DNA of 64,000 nt from Aspergillus flavus. Lineage: Eukaryota; Ascomycota; Eurotiomycetes; Eurotiales; Aspergillaceae. The DNA is taken from NCBI RefSeq assembly GCF_009017415.1, contig NC_092405.1, forward strand, positions 3,906,001 through 3,970,000, in the 5' to 3' direction. This document shows, in pieces, positions 23,255-33,761 of the stretch. Position 1 is the first letter of the stretch. Every line of letters starts with the position of its first letter. The position numbers and the translations under genes are program-made. The notes beneath the pieces were generated by a model. The model was not told the DNA's origin. It searched no databases and saw nothing but the letters and a program-made list of their open reading frames with translations.

Positions 23255-25120
23255 TCATACACTTTCGATACGAGCATCCTGAGAATTGCCGTGTCGATGA
23301 CCGTACTGCCCATTCACCATCTGAGGAGTTCTAGCCCTGGGAGTGAGGCGATCAGGCCGCCGTCCCACCGGTACCAAGACTTGCTTTCTCTTTGAGACGG
23401 AGACGGATCTTGCGATGGAGATCTCGATGGTCGGGAGGGGATCAGCTGGCTCCCGTTCTTGTTCCTCGTGATCCTGTTCGGTTTCTGACTCTGGTTCCTC
23501 GTCCGGGGTGGGGTCTGTGGGCTCATGCTCATGTGTCGTCTTGTCGTCTTCTTCGACTTTAGTTTCGTTAGTGAGAGGCATGCGGATGGTTTCTGCTGGT
23601 GAAACGGTAGATTTACTACTATCTGAGGGAGACAACGGAGAGAATCTTTGCTGAACGGCGGCAAGAGGTGAGAGGATCGGAGACGATGCCGTCGACTCAC
23701 TGTTCTTAGGCTCGGGCGATAGTTCCTGGGTGTTGAGCGAAAGCGCTGGGGTCAATTTCTGCGGTTTTGTTTCGTCTGCAGATGGTTTTCGCTTGCTGAT
23801 CATCTCCCATTCAGGCTCGCCTTTGGGGTCGACGTAGGTTTGGACTGGCTTGAGCTTTTGCAGAATGAATTTTTCGTCGTCTGAGTTGATGGTTGTGCTT
23901 GAAATGAACGAGGATACTGAGTCTTGAGGTTTGTGGGAGCTTATTGTGTCACTGCGGACCATGAGGAGAATGTGATCTTGTTCATTGGACAAGTCTTCCT
24001 GGCGCGACTCGGCTCTGGATACTTGGTTTCGGGGTAGGGGACTGGGGCCCCGTGGGAGGTTCTGAGTACCTAGCATCTTGGAAGCTTTGCTCTTCTGTGT
24101 TGCCGGAAATAGTGAGAGTCTGGGGGAGTTGGAGCGTGTTGGCGAGGTGGCCCTTCGTCGGGGCGGAAGCAAGTCTGGTGGTGGGGGTGATGTCTGATGT
24201 GGGTTTAGTATCTTATATGTGATGTATATCGGGGGAGATGTTGAATGATTTACCTCGGTGCTGGTAACGCTAATGTTTTCTAGGGTTTTGCTGCGTCTGT
24301 TCAACGGGGAAGGTTCGTTTTTGTTGAGTAGCGCGCTGAACATCACGCTGTATCGTTCCATCTCAACACTTGGGATATCGACCTGCAGCAGAGGTCCCGA
24401 TTTCGACACCGCACACTGTTGTCTATCTTGAGCTGACACCTGTGCGACACTGGCATTTTGGTGCTTCTCTTCTGCTTTGACCTCTGGCTCAAGACACGGC
24501 CATACCTCCGTATCCATGACATGGTTGGATTTCGCCTCGCGACTCTGATAATCAATGGAATGCGAAGAACCCTGCGCAAGAGGCGCCTGACTACCCTGAA
24601 CCTGAACCTGATAAAAAGGCTGACTCGCGCCCGACGCAACAGCATTCTTCGCCTTGAACAATCCGCCGATTTTCCTCCACTTGCTCGGCTTCCGCTGTAT
24701 CTGCGGGGCTGCTTTGGGGCGTCCGCGCGCAGACTCCATCGCTTTCTCCTGCATCTGCGCAAAAGTGTTCTGTGGGTCCACCAAACGGGGACTACCTAGA
24801 GCGATCCCGATCATGTTTTCATCCGAGCCATTTTCGCTGAGTGTCGGCGATTGTATCGCTTCAGCTGGAGGCACTGCTATCCCAAAATCGAATCCAGGCT
24901 CGGGTATTTCTACCTTCCTGTCCTGCTGGTGTCCGTCTGAGGTCCGGGGGCGCTGGGAGTCCCGACGAGCCTGCTGGATCGGTCGATGGTGCGTTGTGCT
25001 ACCATTTTTCAGGGCCTTGAGGTTGTTTCGTGGTAATGCATCTGTATGCTTGAGGATGGGTTTGGAGATGTCTGGTTCCCGCGGGGCACGGGGTTTCCCC
25101 AGAAAAAGACCTCTGGCCAT
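23255..25120 (-). CDS. Disordered ascomycete protein of unknown function
   Basis: I do not recognise this protein. The reading frame runs 621 codons from the ATG at 25120. A probable 60-nt intron (24253-24194: donor GTAAAT, TACTAAAC branch site, acceptor CATCAG) lies in frame; splicing gives 601 residues and removes a proline-poor insert. Most of the chain is low-complexity and rich in Ser, Pro, Glu and Lys. Possible conserved islands are the N-terminal MARGLFLGKPRAPREPD, a basic block KWRKIGGLFKAK (about 148-160), DIPSVEMERYSVMFSALL (about 248-266), a block around WEMISKRKPS, and a basic C-terminus with VLVPVGRRPDRLTPR. A Glu-rich stretch (about 520-560) precedes it. No membrane segment or enzyme motif is seen. 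It could be a scaffold or regulatory protein; function is unassigned. Confidence 0.75.
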   Translation of the reverse strand: MARGLFLGKPRAPREPDISKPILKHTDALPRNNLKALKNGSTTHHRPIQQARRDSQRPRTSDGHQQDRKVEIPEPGFDFGIAVPPAEAIQSPTLSENGSDENMIGIALGSPRLVDPQNTFAQMQEKAMESARGRPKAAPQIQRKPSKWRKIGGLFKAKNAVASGASQPFYQVQVQGSQAPLAQGSSHSIDYQSREAKSNHVMDTEVWPCLEPEVKAEEKHQNASVAQVSAQDRQQCAVSKSGPLLQVDIPSVEMERYSVMFSALLNKNEPSPLNRRSKTLENISVTSTEVNHSTSPPIYITYKILNPHQTSPPPPDLLPPRRRATSPTRSNSPRLSLFPATQKSKASKMLGTQNLPRGPSPLPRNQVSRAESRQEDLSNEQDHILLMVRSDTISSHKPQDSVSSFISSTTINSDDEKFILQKLKPVQTYVDPKGEPEWEMISKRKPSADETKPQKLTPALSLNTQELSPEPKNSESTASSPILSPLAAVQQRFSPLSPSDSSKSTVSPAETIRMPLTNETKVEEDDKTTHEHEPTDPTPDEEPESETEQDHEEQEREPADPLPTIEISIARSVSVSKRKQVLVPVGRRPDRLTPRARTPQMVNGQYGHRHGNSQDARIESV

Positions 25121-26243
25121 TTGCGCGATTTGCGGGTCAGCGATGCTGGAATTTAATGATAGTAGGAGCTGATGGATTCAGACAAAGAATTGAATTCAAA
25201 TAAAGAAACTAAACGAGTGATAGTGTGAAGGTAAGCTGACATGAGACTCGATCTCAGCATCGGAAACGAAGATAATGATAACAACAATAAAAGGAACGGA
25301 CAGCCTTCCAGAAGGCCCTAAATGGTGAAACAGCACACGAGAAAAAGAAAGAGTCAGTCAGTCCATGATAAAAGGAAAAGGAGGGTTCAAGGATGACGAG
25401 GATTTGGACGCAGTGGAGATTGTCGCAGAGTTATGGATCGATCTAATCAGACACGGGCTGGCCAAGTGTCGCAATTTAATTTCCAGTAGATTGAACGAAG
25501 CGAGATCTTCTCAAACAAACCAACGAACGTCTCAGACCGACGCTGTGCCTGTTGATCAAGCGCCGGGGCGCTTGAGTCAAAACTGTCACAAAGAGGTCCC
25601 TCAGCCCCTCCATTGGACAACGGATGGGAGGAACGTGGACGGTCTGGTCTTCATGGCCTTCATGGACTGGTAGCGGTGGATGGAGTCCCTCATTCCACCG
25701 TACCCTATCACGATGCTTATTTGAAAAGTTGCAAATGAGCGTTGATGCTGCGAAATTAAGGGAGGGCATCGTAAGTGACCCACTCAGGTGGCTTTTTACC
25801 CTAGATCAGTCTAGTGGAGGTTGCACGATTGGACCTTCATCTCCCGTGCCCTAACTGCCAGATTAGCGTCAAAGCGTCGGCGGAGACTTTCCTTTGCGTT
25901 ATAGCCTCACTGGGTATGGACTCCGTCATGCAAACAGTAATGAGTGGATATCCCGATTCAAATTGTACACGGTAAAGATCTTGGTTGAAGACACTGGGAA
26001 AGAAAAGGGGAATGCTCACCAGTAACATGATTTCCATTATCACCATATTAGTAGAAAGCAAACCAAAAATAGCTGTACAGGACAGCCAGCAGAGGCAAGA
26101 AAAAAGCAAAAACATTTGAGACGAGCCCAACCGCCGACCTCCCGATCACCTGTTAGATGTTTATGAAGGTGAACTTCTTAATAGGATACTTCTCTACATA
26201 TTTTTCTTTATAGAACCTTTAGTCCTGCCACATATCAGCAATT
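25121..26243. other. Gene-free stretch before the tRNA pair
   Basis: Upstream region of the unknown-protein gene. It contains short overlapping frames only (up to 102 codons) with no domain signal. Nothing else is supportable. Confidence 0.6.
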
Positions 26244-26347
26244 GCGGGGATAGCTCAGTTGGGAGAGCGTTAGACTGAAGTTTACTTCGATCAGATAGAC
26301 CCATCTGGGTTATCTAAAGGTCGCCGGTTCGATCCCGGCTCACCGCA
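26244..26347 (+). tRNA. tRNA-Phe (GAA), intron-containing
   Basis: Acceptor GCGGGGA pairs with TCACCGC except for a G5-A68 mismatch; the discriminator is A. The D arm is GCTC/GAGC with a canonical loop AGTTGGGA. Anticodon stem TTAGA/TCTAA closes loop CTGAAGA, with anticodon GAA at 26277-26279. A 31-nt intron (26281-26311) sits after position 37, the canonical place, and contains TTC able to pair with the anticodon. The T arm is GCCGG-TTCGATC-CCGGC. A T5 run follows at 26352-26356. Confidence 0.9.
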
Positions 26348-26351
26348 AACA

Positions 26352-26356
26352 TTTTT
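26352..26356 (+). terminator. RNA polymerase III terminator of tRNA-Phe
   Basis: A run of five T residues starting 5 bp after the tRNA discriminator base. Confidence 0.7.
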
Positions 26357-26937
26357 GCATCTCTATGCACTTCAGATTTTTTGTGCCTCATAGATATCTC
26401 CTAACCTTAAAGCTTCAATTATATCTGCAAATTGCTCTGTAAGTGCAAGCAGAAACAGGAATACAGATGCTCCCACGTAGAAAAAAAAGAAAAAGAGAAA
26501 AAAAATACCCCAAATAGTGCACACCAAAGAGATAAGAGATTTGCACAATGTGCCCGATTGGCCTATGTCCTGAGTTTGGTCCGGCGTCTATATTTTTCCT
26601 TCTTTCTCTTTCATTTTGCCACCTGCGGCTAAAGCTAGTCTCCCACTTTCGCCATTTACTCTTTAATTAGGGACGTTCCTTTCCCAGCCTCTCTGCATTT
26701 GAGGGCATAATCCTACAATTTTGTAGGGTACAGTATATTGCTCTTTTCCCTTGCTTTTGCCCCTTATATCATCCTAGTCTATCACGCTTCTGCTGGCTCC
26801 AATAGCTGTCATGTATAGCTCCAACTCCGTGGTCAGGAGCCCTTCGTCTGTGAAATTCATTGTAACTGAAGAAAAATTTTCAAATTTTCGAAGTGCGCCT
26901 TTGTAGTCCGTACTACAGAATAGAAAAACAACAAAAA
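26357..26937. other. Spacer between tRNA genes
   Basis: About 580 bp, AT-rich, with A-rich runs near 26480-26510. No gene is seen. A-rich sequence (26921-26937) immediately precedes the second tRNA, a common upstream context for fungal tRNA genes. Confidence 0.6.
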
Positions 26938-27053
26938 GCCCTTATAGCTCAGTCGTACGAGCGCGCCACTCGTAGCCTCAGGCATCCAGATTACGTCTAG
27001 AGCCTAGGTGTTGAGGTATGGTGAGGTCCGCGGTTCAATCCCGCGTGAGGGCA
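26938..27053 (+). tRNA. tRNA-Thr (CGT), intron-containing, atypical D loop
   Basis: Acceptor GCCCTTA pairs with TGAGGGC (one T-G pair); the discriminator is A. Anticodon stem CGCCA/TGGTG closes loop CTCGTAA with anticodon CGT at 26971-26973. A 43-nt intron (26975-27017) follows position 37 and contains ACG, which can pair with the anticodon. The T arm is CGCGG-TTCAATC-CCGCG. The D arm is GCTC/GAGC, but its loop reads AGTCGTAC, lacking the usual adjacent GG and the A21 position. It may be functional or beginning to decay. Confidence 0.82.
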
Positions 27054-27056
27054 ACC

Positions 27057-27063
27057 TTTTTTT
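27057..27063 (+). terminator. RNA polymerase III terminator of tRNA-Thr
   Basis: A run of seven T residues beginning 4 bp after the tRNA end. Confidence 0.75.
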
Positions 27064-27342
27064 ACTTTTCCAACTTTACTACTTGTCAAGTAGTTCCTCC
27101 ATATCCTCAAATTCGACAGTCCTAGTATTGCATCATTAATCTTTAGAGGGTTGAAGGGAGGGACCATGGTTCGGCACCTTCCCTTCTAGTTGCAGCTCTC
27201 TCACATGTACTATCAATATCTCACCTCACGCCCCCCATGAGGGCAACAAACCATTACTTCAATGATTCACGATATGATTAGATCTAGGCAATTGCATTTC
27301 TGCATCGGAAACGATAAAATATATATTAAGAATTACTCGACC

Positions 27343-28144
27343 CTACTTGCCAATGGCAACGAACAATCTATCGCCGATATCACCTAAGCCAGGAACAATC
27401 ATGCCTCGTTCATTGCATTTCTCGTCCACCGCCCCTGTCCAGAACTCGACTCCCTCAGGCCAAGAGTCTACAGCCCGACGAATACCCGTCTCGGAGCCCA
27501 GTACACTGAGCATTACCACTCGCTTCACTCCCCACTCACGCAGAAGGTGAATCGCCGCTTCAGCCGTGGCACCTGTGGCGACGATGGGGTCAAGAAGAAT
27601 AGCTGTGTCTGCGGCGGCGGTGTTGGAGTCAGAGCCATCCTGGCGTTGGTAGGGGAGGTTATTGTAGTATTCGACGGGCTGAAGGGTGAACTTCTCGCGG
27701 AAGAGACCCAAATGGTAGATAGGGACCGGGCCTGGGAGCAGGTTGTTGATTGCTAAATTGTTGTGCATATGGTGAGAATTGGGACCTCTCAGAGCGAATT
27801 GGACAACGTACCCTCAGTCATGCCCAATCCAGATCGAAGAATGGGTACCATTGCGACATTGGCGGGTTCAATATCTTGGGTATCATATTCGATACCTAAC
27901 GGGGTTTGATCCTGGAAAGTGGATCAATCTCGTCGATCCGATACGATCAGGGATGATCAATCCTTACCGTTCCCCGCTTTGTAGCTTTCAATACCGTTGA
28001 GAAGGCCTCCACGCCTAGAATGGTCGTGATCTCATGGACAAGGCTCCTTGTTTCGCGGGTAGAAGTTTTATGGGACCGTAACTGGGATATCTTGGCTTGT
28101 AGGCACGGGTGAGATGAGATATGGACGTTCGGGGGAAGAGACAT
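27343..28144 (-). CDS. Uracil phosphoribosyltransferase
   Basis: Pyrimidine salvage enzyme converting uracil and PRPP to UMP in the cytosol (yeast Fur1 family). Exons 28144-27968, 27911-27812 and 27752-27343 join to 228 residues. Intron 1 is phase 0 (GGAACG then GATCAA); intron 2 restores MTEAINNLLPG. Visible blocks are the N-terminal MSLPPNVHISSHPCLQAK, MVPILRSGLGMTE (about 80-92), PVPIYHLGLFRE, the PRPP loop LDPIVATGATAEAA (Asp147 to about Thr155) and the uracil-binding C-terminal MIVPGLGDIGDRLF. A short insert rich in Asp, Ser and Ala (about 128-142) precedes the PRPP loop. The catalytic positions look intact. The gene is divergent from the fluoride exporter across a 515-bp shared promoter with clustered GATA sites, which suggests possible nitrogen-status control (inference). 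Confidence 0.95.
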
Positions 28145-28659
28145 CGTGGCTGAGGTAATTTGGAGTATCGTATGGTTCTAGAGGTCGTAGGAAAATAGAG
28201 AGATAAGAAAATGAAAGCTTGTGAGGGGGGAGAGAAGCAAGAAATATATACACATCAGAGAAGTGAGGGGTCGGGGTGTGTCGTGTCACCTGCTCAGGTA
28301 CTGTACGGTATGTATGTACATGTACCTTGATGTCAGCGTCCCTTTCTTCTTCTCCGCTCAGATTTCCAAGTCAATCTCTCTCTTGTCATTCCTTCTCTCC
28401 CTTCAAATTCCTGTCTTCTTTATCTCCACCTCTTTAGCCCCTCTCATTGTCGTTTATCGGGAACTGATAAGCTATCAACAATCACTTATCAGCTGTCTAT
28501 CAACAACTAAATGATTGTTTATCCACTAAGATACCCACCATACTGCCATGACCCACTCTCTCCGTCCAATCTTGACTTTTCACAGCTCCTCATTTCCCTT
28601 CCCAGCTCTACCTTTCGCTATAGAAATTATGTGAATCATATCGCGCATTGTCATTCGAC
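28145..28659. promoter_or_regulatory. Bidirectional promoter of UPRT and fluoride exporter
   Basis: The 515-bp head-to-head interval holds a CT-rich tract (about 28340-28440) and five HGATAR-type sites within 49 bp: 28454-28459, 28465-28470, 28472-28477, 28486-28491 and 28497-28502, on both strands. Fungal GATA factors such as AreA bind this consensus; which factor acts here, and on which gene, is not shown by sequence. The cluster is about 160 bp from the exporter ATG and about 310 bp from the UPRT ATG. Confidence 0.65.
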
Positions 28660-29943
28660 ATGCAATCCACAAGCCCCATACCTGCCAACGACACCGAACA
28701 GCTGCCTGAAACCCAAGCGCCACCTCCCACTACCGAGGAAGCTTCGCAGCGCCAAGCCTGGTCATCCGAAGGATATGGGCTGCCTCCCACCAGTGACAAG
28801 CCTCCTTACGGCCCCGTTGAACCAACGCCCTCACGAAGGGAACCTGTCGCAAGACCTCTCTCCAAACATGCTACGCACCTTTTCACGCTTTCATACTTGA
28901 TATTCTTCGCCATTTTCGGCACTTTGGCGCGTCTTGGCCTCCAAGCCCTGACCATCTACCCGGGAGCGCCCGTGGTAACGGGCGTTCTCTGGGCCAACGT
29001 AGGAGGATCGCTACTAATGGGCTTCTTCCTCGAAGACAAGAACCTCTTCCGCGAAGAATGGGGTGACGTGAACCAAAACAACAGCAATGGCACGGGGACC
29101 GACCCAAGCGCCGAATCGAAACGCCACAAGTCTGTTAAAAAGACAATCCCATTGTACATCGGCCTAACAACCGGATTCTGCGGCTGCTTCACCTCCTTCT
29201 CGAGCTTCATCCGTGACATCTTCCTCGCGCTATCCAATGACCTGTCGGACCCCTCAACCCCCAATGGCGGATACAGCTTCATGGCCCTGGTAGCCGTCAT
29301 CCTGACCACAGTCGCGCTCAGTCTCGGCGCGCTCATCTTCGGCGCCCATCTCGCCCTCGCCCTCGATCCCTTAATCCCCTCGTTCCCCTTCCGCTTCACG
29401 CGTCGATTCATAGACCCGCTCTTCATCATCCTCGGCTGGGGATGCTGGCTGGGCGCCGTCTTCCTCGCAATATGGCCTCCGGATCGTCATGACAATGGAC
29501 CAGAGTTCTGGCGTGGTCGCGCAGTGTTCGCAGTGGTTTTCGCGCCGCTTGGCTGCTTCCTGCGTTACTATGTTTCTTTAGTGTTGAATACCCGACTCCC
29601 CGCCTTCCCGCTGGGTACGTTCGCTGTGAACATCTTCGGAACCATCATCCTCGCTATGTGCTATGACTTGCAGCATGTCGATGGTATCGGGGCCTCCTCG
29701 CTTGGCTCTGGGGCTAGTTCGTCGATTCTCACGAGCTGCCAGGTGCTCGCCGGTGTTATGGATGGGTTCTGTGGCTCAGCAACCACAATTAGTACGTGGG
29801 TAGCTGAACTAAATGGGCTCAGTCGTCGACGACATGCCTATTTCTACGGGATTGTCAGTATCGGGGTTGCGTTGGGATTTTTTGTAATCATTACGGGCTC
29901 CTTGAGGTGGACGAAGGGGTTCGTGGAACCCGTTTGTGAGTGA
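28660..29943 (+). CDS. Fluoride export channel, fused dual-domain FEX/CrcB family
   Basis: A membrane fluoride channel that lowers cytosolic F-. Bacterial CrcB/Fluc works as a dual-topology dimer, whereas eukaryotic FEX fuses two copies in one chain, as here. The first ATG in frame is 28660, giving 427 residues; the upstream 28648 codon is TTG and is not used here. Residues 1-70 are polar and Pro-rich. Domain 1 begins at about residue 73 and shows ARLGLQAL, WANVGGSLLMGF and GFCGCFTSFSSF. A linker segment of membrane helices precedes domain 2, which shows GCFLRYYVSL, GTFAVNIFGT and GFCGSATTISTWVAELNGL with the paired Phe/Thr positions characteristic of the pore. About nine hydrophobic segments are apparent. 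It is one exon, divergent from UPRT. The family call is strong. Confidence 0.93.
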   Translation: MQSTSPIPANDTEQLPETQAPPPTTEEASQRQAWSSEGYGLPPTSDKPPYGPVEPTPSRREPVARPLSKHATHLFTLSYLIFFAIFGTLARLGLQALTIYPGAPVVTGVLWANVGGSLLMGFFLEDKNLFREEWGDVNQNNSNGTGTDPSAESKRHKSVKKTIPLYIGLTTGFCGCFTSFSSFIRDIFLALSNDLSDPSTPNGGYSFMALVAVILTTVALSLGALIFGAHLALALDPLIPSFPFRFTRRFIDPLFIILGWGCWLGAVFLAIWPPDRHDNGPEFWRGRAVFAVVFAPLGCFLRYYVSLVLNTRLPAFPLGTFAVNIFGTIILAMCYDLQHVDGIGASSLGSGASSSILTSCQVLAGVMDGFCGSATTISTWVAELNGLSRRRHAYFYGIVSIGVALGFFVIITGSLRWTKGFVEPVCE

Positions 29944-31116
29944 TATGCTAGACATATGTATTCTATAGCTTATTAGAGATGTATAGGTAGATAAGAACTT
30001 ATAATTAGTTAATGACATAACAAATGCTACAAGCTAGTGTTACTGTTACTATTGGCTTATTGTTGGACGTGTACTACTATTACTATGTACTGTGTGATAG
30101 AACAATTGAACTCCCCGCTCAAACAAAAATTGTATTTCGTGCTAGAATTACTTATAGTACAGGGTACTACAACACAAAACCATGTGCAAGCAAACGAGAA
30201 ATAATACCAAATAAACATTGTGAAGATAAAGATGAACAATGAACAATCTTCAAGAACGGAATATCAAGGTATGCAAAACAGTCGCGTCAAAACAAAACAA
30301 AAACGTCAAAAATATGAGGGGGGTGAGATAGAACGCAAACATTAACAGCGGGGACGGCATAGACACATAAACTCAGAACGAATCTAACTCACATACATTA
30401 AGGCAAAAACTCAAACGGAGGTAAAAATAGTAGACCAAAGTATATGAGAACGAGTGACTTGAAGAGAAGCTTTAAAATGGTAAGATGAATATATAACGGA
30501 CAAGGTATCAAATGATCAGGGGACAAATCGACTGGCAAATTGACCAAACACGCTGATGCGTAGAAGAGAAGCACTAAGGATTAAGAGTGTAATGATGAGT
30601 ATCAAGAAAACAACAACTCCACCGAGTGCTAAAGTGAAGAACACACAGGACCAGCCGGGTGTCGAGATGTTGCCTTGGGAAACTGCCCGTGAAAACAAGA
30701 AAATGACCACACCGGACTCCTGTGAGCTCTTGTAAAAACCAACAGGAAAGACCATAAACGACGCAAGGAAAGACGTAACAAACGATTAAGCGACGAACAA
30801 ACATCAGTCAGGAGACACCAGCAAGAAGCATTATGCGGCGGTTCAGTATCATAGCATTCCATAACCGGAAATCAAACTTCGCCGCCCACCTTCTTGCTCC
30901 TCCATCCCGACCCTAAAAATCCGAGATTCCGCCAGTGTCCAAATGCCCAGGAAACGAGAGAAAGAAAAAGCGAAAACGTTCAATGATGAATGGGACCCGA
31001 GTCAGAGCGAGAAACACGAGAAGTGGAACTCCGCCCCGAGGGCCAAAAAGAGCATAATAGCGATTTGAAAAATAGTTGATTATAGTGTAGAACTCCGAAG
31101 CCGACGTACTCATCGC
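29944..31116. other. Convergent intergenic region
   Basis: 1.17 kb between the 3' ends of the fluoride exporter and the C2H2 regulator. Overlapping minus-strand frames near 30516-30862 (75-79 codons) lie in all three phases and probably belong to the T-rich 3' UTR of the regulator transcript. One ends in a hydrophobic segment but shows no supporting context. No gene is called. Confidence 0.6.
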
Positions 31117-33761
31117 CTAGTACGCCGTGCCTACACTAGCAAGTGTCTTCGTTGGCATTGGGTGGATAGGTTGGTCCTTGCCGACGCGCAATGAGTCTTC
31201 GTAGCCAACCAAGGCCTGCGAGTGAAGCTTGAACGATTCGCCCATGAGCTTGGTAATTCTGAGACGTTGTCAGTAACTGGATTTTACGACATTGCGAGTT
31301 AGAGATTGAAACTTACCCCCATACTACCACTCCGTCTAGGATGTTACCCCATACACGGGCCACAGTGGAGCTGAGTTTACCAAAGGCATCGACGGCGTCA
31401 TCATCGAACAAATTCCGCACCTTGTTGTAGATGGCCATTTCAGCCTCAGTCGCTGGCTCCTCGTCATGTTCCAGGCGATAGAGCCAGAGACTCAAGATGA
31501 CCATCAGATCCAAGCCACAGAGCGGATGCTCAACACTCCAGTTGGTGGCAGATGTCTTCGCTACCCAGTTAATTCCTTGGATGGCAGCAATTTCGATGCA
31601 TTCGAAGCAGGACTGAATAACCTTGTTCATCTCCTGGGAGCGCTTCACCTTCTCACGAGCAACTGTCATTGCAGCGGCCACTTCGTAAGACGAATGATAC
31701 CGCAAGGCCTCTTGGATCGACTTGAGGTCGACCTCTAACCGAGCGCGCGTGTTGCGATAAACAGCCATAGAGTTGAAGATCAATGGATGGCCCTTCTGAG
31801 GAGTGCTAATAGGCACCACGATCGTCTCTGGCTCACAAACCTCAAGAGAGTTCTCCCATGTTTCGAGTGCGAGACGGAGCTTGTATTCGGTCACAACATC
31901 TTGCAGAGCCTCGAAGCTACGCTTGTGGTTCCAGACCTGCAAGAACAGAGCGTTGATCAAGACACGAGTCGCAAAAGCGCTGTAACGAACTTGTTCACCT
32001 TGGAAGAGGCAGTCGTGGGCCTCACGCACTGTGAGGGTGGTGGTCGAAGCCAGGCTACGGCGCCATGCTTCATCATCCGTGACATCAAGGTTCCACAGCG
32101 ATTCTGACGATGGAAGCTCTAGGTTATCGAATTCATCGAAGCTCATTGCGGGAGTGTGGTTGAAAGTCAGCGTGAGCATGCCAAAAAAGATGTAGACGGC
32201 ATAGTAGGTTCGACGGCATGACTCGTCCTCAATCCACTCTTCCCTGGTGGGCTTGGCTCCCTCGCGAGCTTCGGTACGAAGCTTCAGTTGATAGCGGTTA
32301 CCAGCGACCATGTTAGCGAGCAAGCTCTTGATGGAGCATGTCCATTCAAGGCCTTTCGGATCACCGCTCCAACTCTCAAAGATCATGTTCAGCAGGCTGC
32401 TTTGCATAGCCCACAACGGGCATTTTCTCGAATCGAAGTTGTCCTTGTGTTGCAGGAATTGCGTAACCAGCATCTTCGAGCCAACATGGAGCATGAATGC
32501 GTGCTGGCGCTCAAACGTGTACAGAGCACCAATAGAGAGTACGGCTAACAACAGTGGAGGCGAGGTGTTTGTAGGCTTGAAAGACTCCTGGTGCAAGAAG
32601 GGCAAATGATGGTGATACAAGTTGAAATACGTCGACAGATACTTGTTCAATGCGGCCGTCGATGGAAGCTGGAAGCTATCGGGAAGCGATCCAAGGGCGT
32701 CGGCATTCCTGATACGTTCTACGATCATATTCCGCTCAATTTCATTTGCGATCTGAGGAGCCTTGGGCAGTGTCAGTGCTTGGCTGGGTCCAGGAGACTT
32801 CCGGTAGTTCACCGGGCTGACAGGGCCTGTCATCGAGGGATATGGTGACAAGGCGTTGGGAGTGGAATTTCCAGACACTGGTAACGAGTTGACAAGCGAG
32901 TGAAGCGAAGGTGCAAGCGCATCACCAACCGGTCCATGCCGATCCATGCTCGACGATAGTGTACGCGAGTCTGAGCCACTGTCTTGGGACATAAAGTGTT
33001 TCGTATCAACGGGAGAGACTAGGGTGTCCCAAGGCATTTGGGGCAACGTCGCGTTGCCCGATAAATAGGATACAGATGGTTCTAGTAGCGGACCGCGTCC
33101 GGGGGAGAAAGAGCGATCCGATTCAGCACGATCATTAACCTGACTGGTAGCGGCGGCTGCGGCCTTATGTTGGAAATCTGTCATCAACATGGCTGCAGTT
33201 TCAAGATCGACCATACCATCACTGCTTGCCTCAATTTGCTCCAACGTAGCAGGATCAATTGTAATTGAAGGCTTGGGGGGTGCAGGTGCAGGGGAGGACT
33301 TCTGAACACCTGCGCCGCCACGTCGGCGGCCCTCGGAAACAAGTGGGATCCCACCATCCTTGGCGTGAACAGTACGGTCATGGCGAAGGAGGAGGTCTCG
33401 GCGAACAAAGGTACTCCGACATTTTAGGCACTTGAAGGGCCTCTCTTTTGTGTCTGTTCGAGCAACACGTCAGCATTGTCCGCCATATCTGAATAATACC
33501 ATCTATCCACCATGCAAGACTGAAAATCGCGTCCGGAAACCAAATCACGTATGCGACCAAGCCCCGCATGGTATCAACAGTCTAGAAGACCTAATTGTGA
33601 TCGTGTGAAAAGCTGTGTCACTTACGGGAACGTTCATGTCTGCTGCGGTGTTCACTTCTGCTAAAAGCGCGATTGCAAAACTGGCACTTGTATTTCTTCT
33701 CTGGTGCGGATGTCTTTTTGGCCGGCGAGTTGCTGGCCGTGTTCGATGCGGATGGAGCCAT
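31117..33761 (-). CDS. C2H2 zinc-finger transcription factor with fungal_trans domain
   Basis: A nuclear DNA-binding regulator. Exons 33761-33626, 33453-31317 and 31258-31117 give 804 residues with consistent phases. Intron 1 (172 nt) interrupts the first finger, and splicing restores HERSHTKERPF, the standard inter-finger linker. Finger 1 uses Cys26, Cys29, His42 and His46; finger 2 uses Cys54, Cys57, His70 and His75. After a Pro/Ala-rich linker, residues about 310-600 resemble the fungal-specific transcription factor domain (LSTYFNLYHHHLPFLHQESF and later helices). Intron 2 (31316-31259) must be removed to add the last 47 residues (ITKLMGESFKLHSQALVGY onward); otherwise translation stops at 31313. 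The two-finger-plus-fungal_trans architecture recurs in ascomycetes (Klf1-type, family knowledge); the target genes are unknown. The 5' side faces a very long gene desert. Confidence 0.9.

Noticed and set aside
28648..28659. Upstream start for the fluoride exporter
   Set aside because: The codon at 28648 is TTG; the first in-frame ATG is 28660.
30516..30862. Small hydrophobic minus-strand proteins
   Set aside because: Three overlapping frames of similar length in T-rich sequence just downstream of the regulator's stop; more likely 3' UTR.
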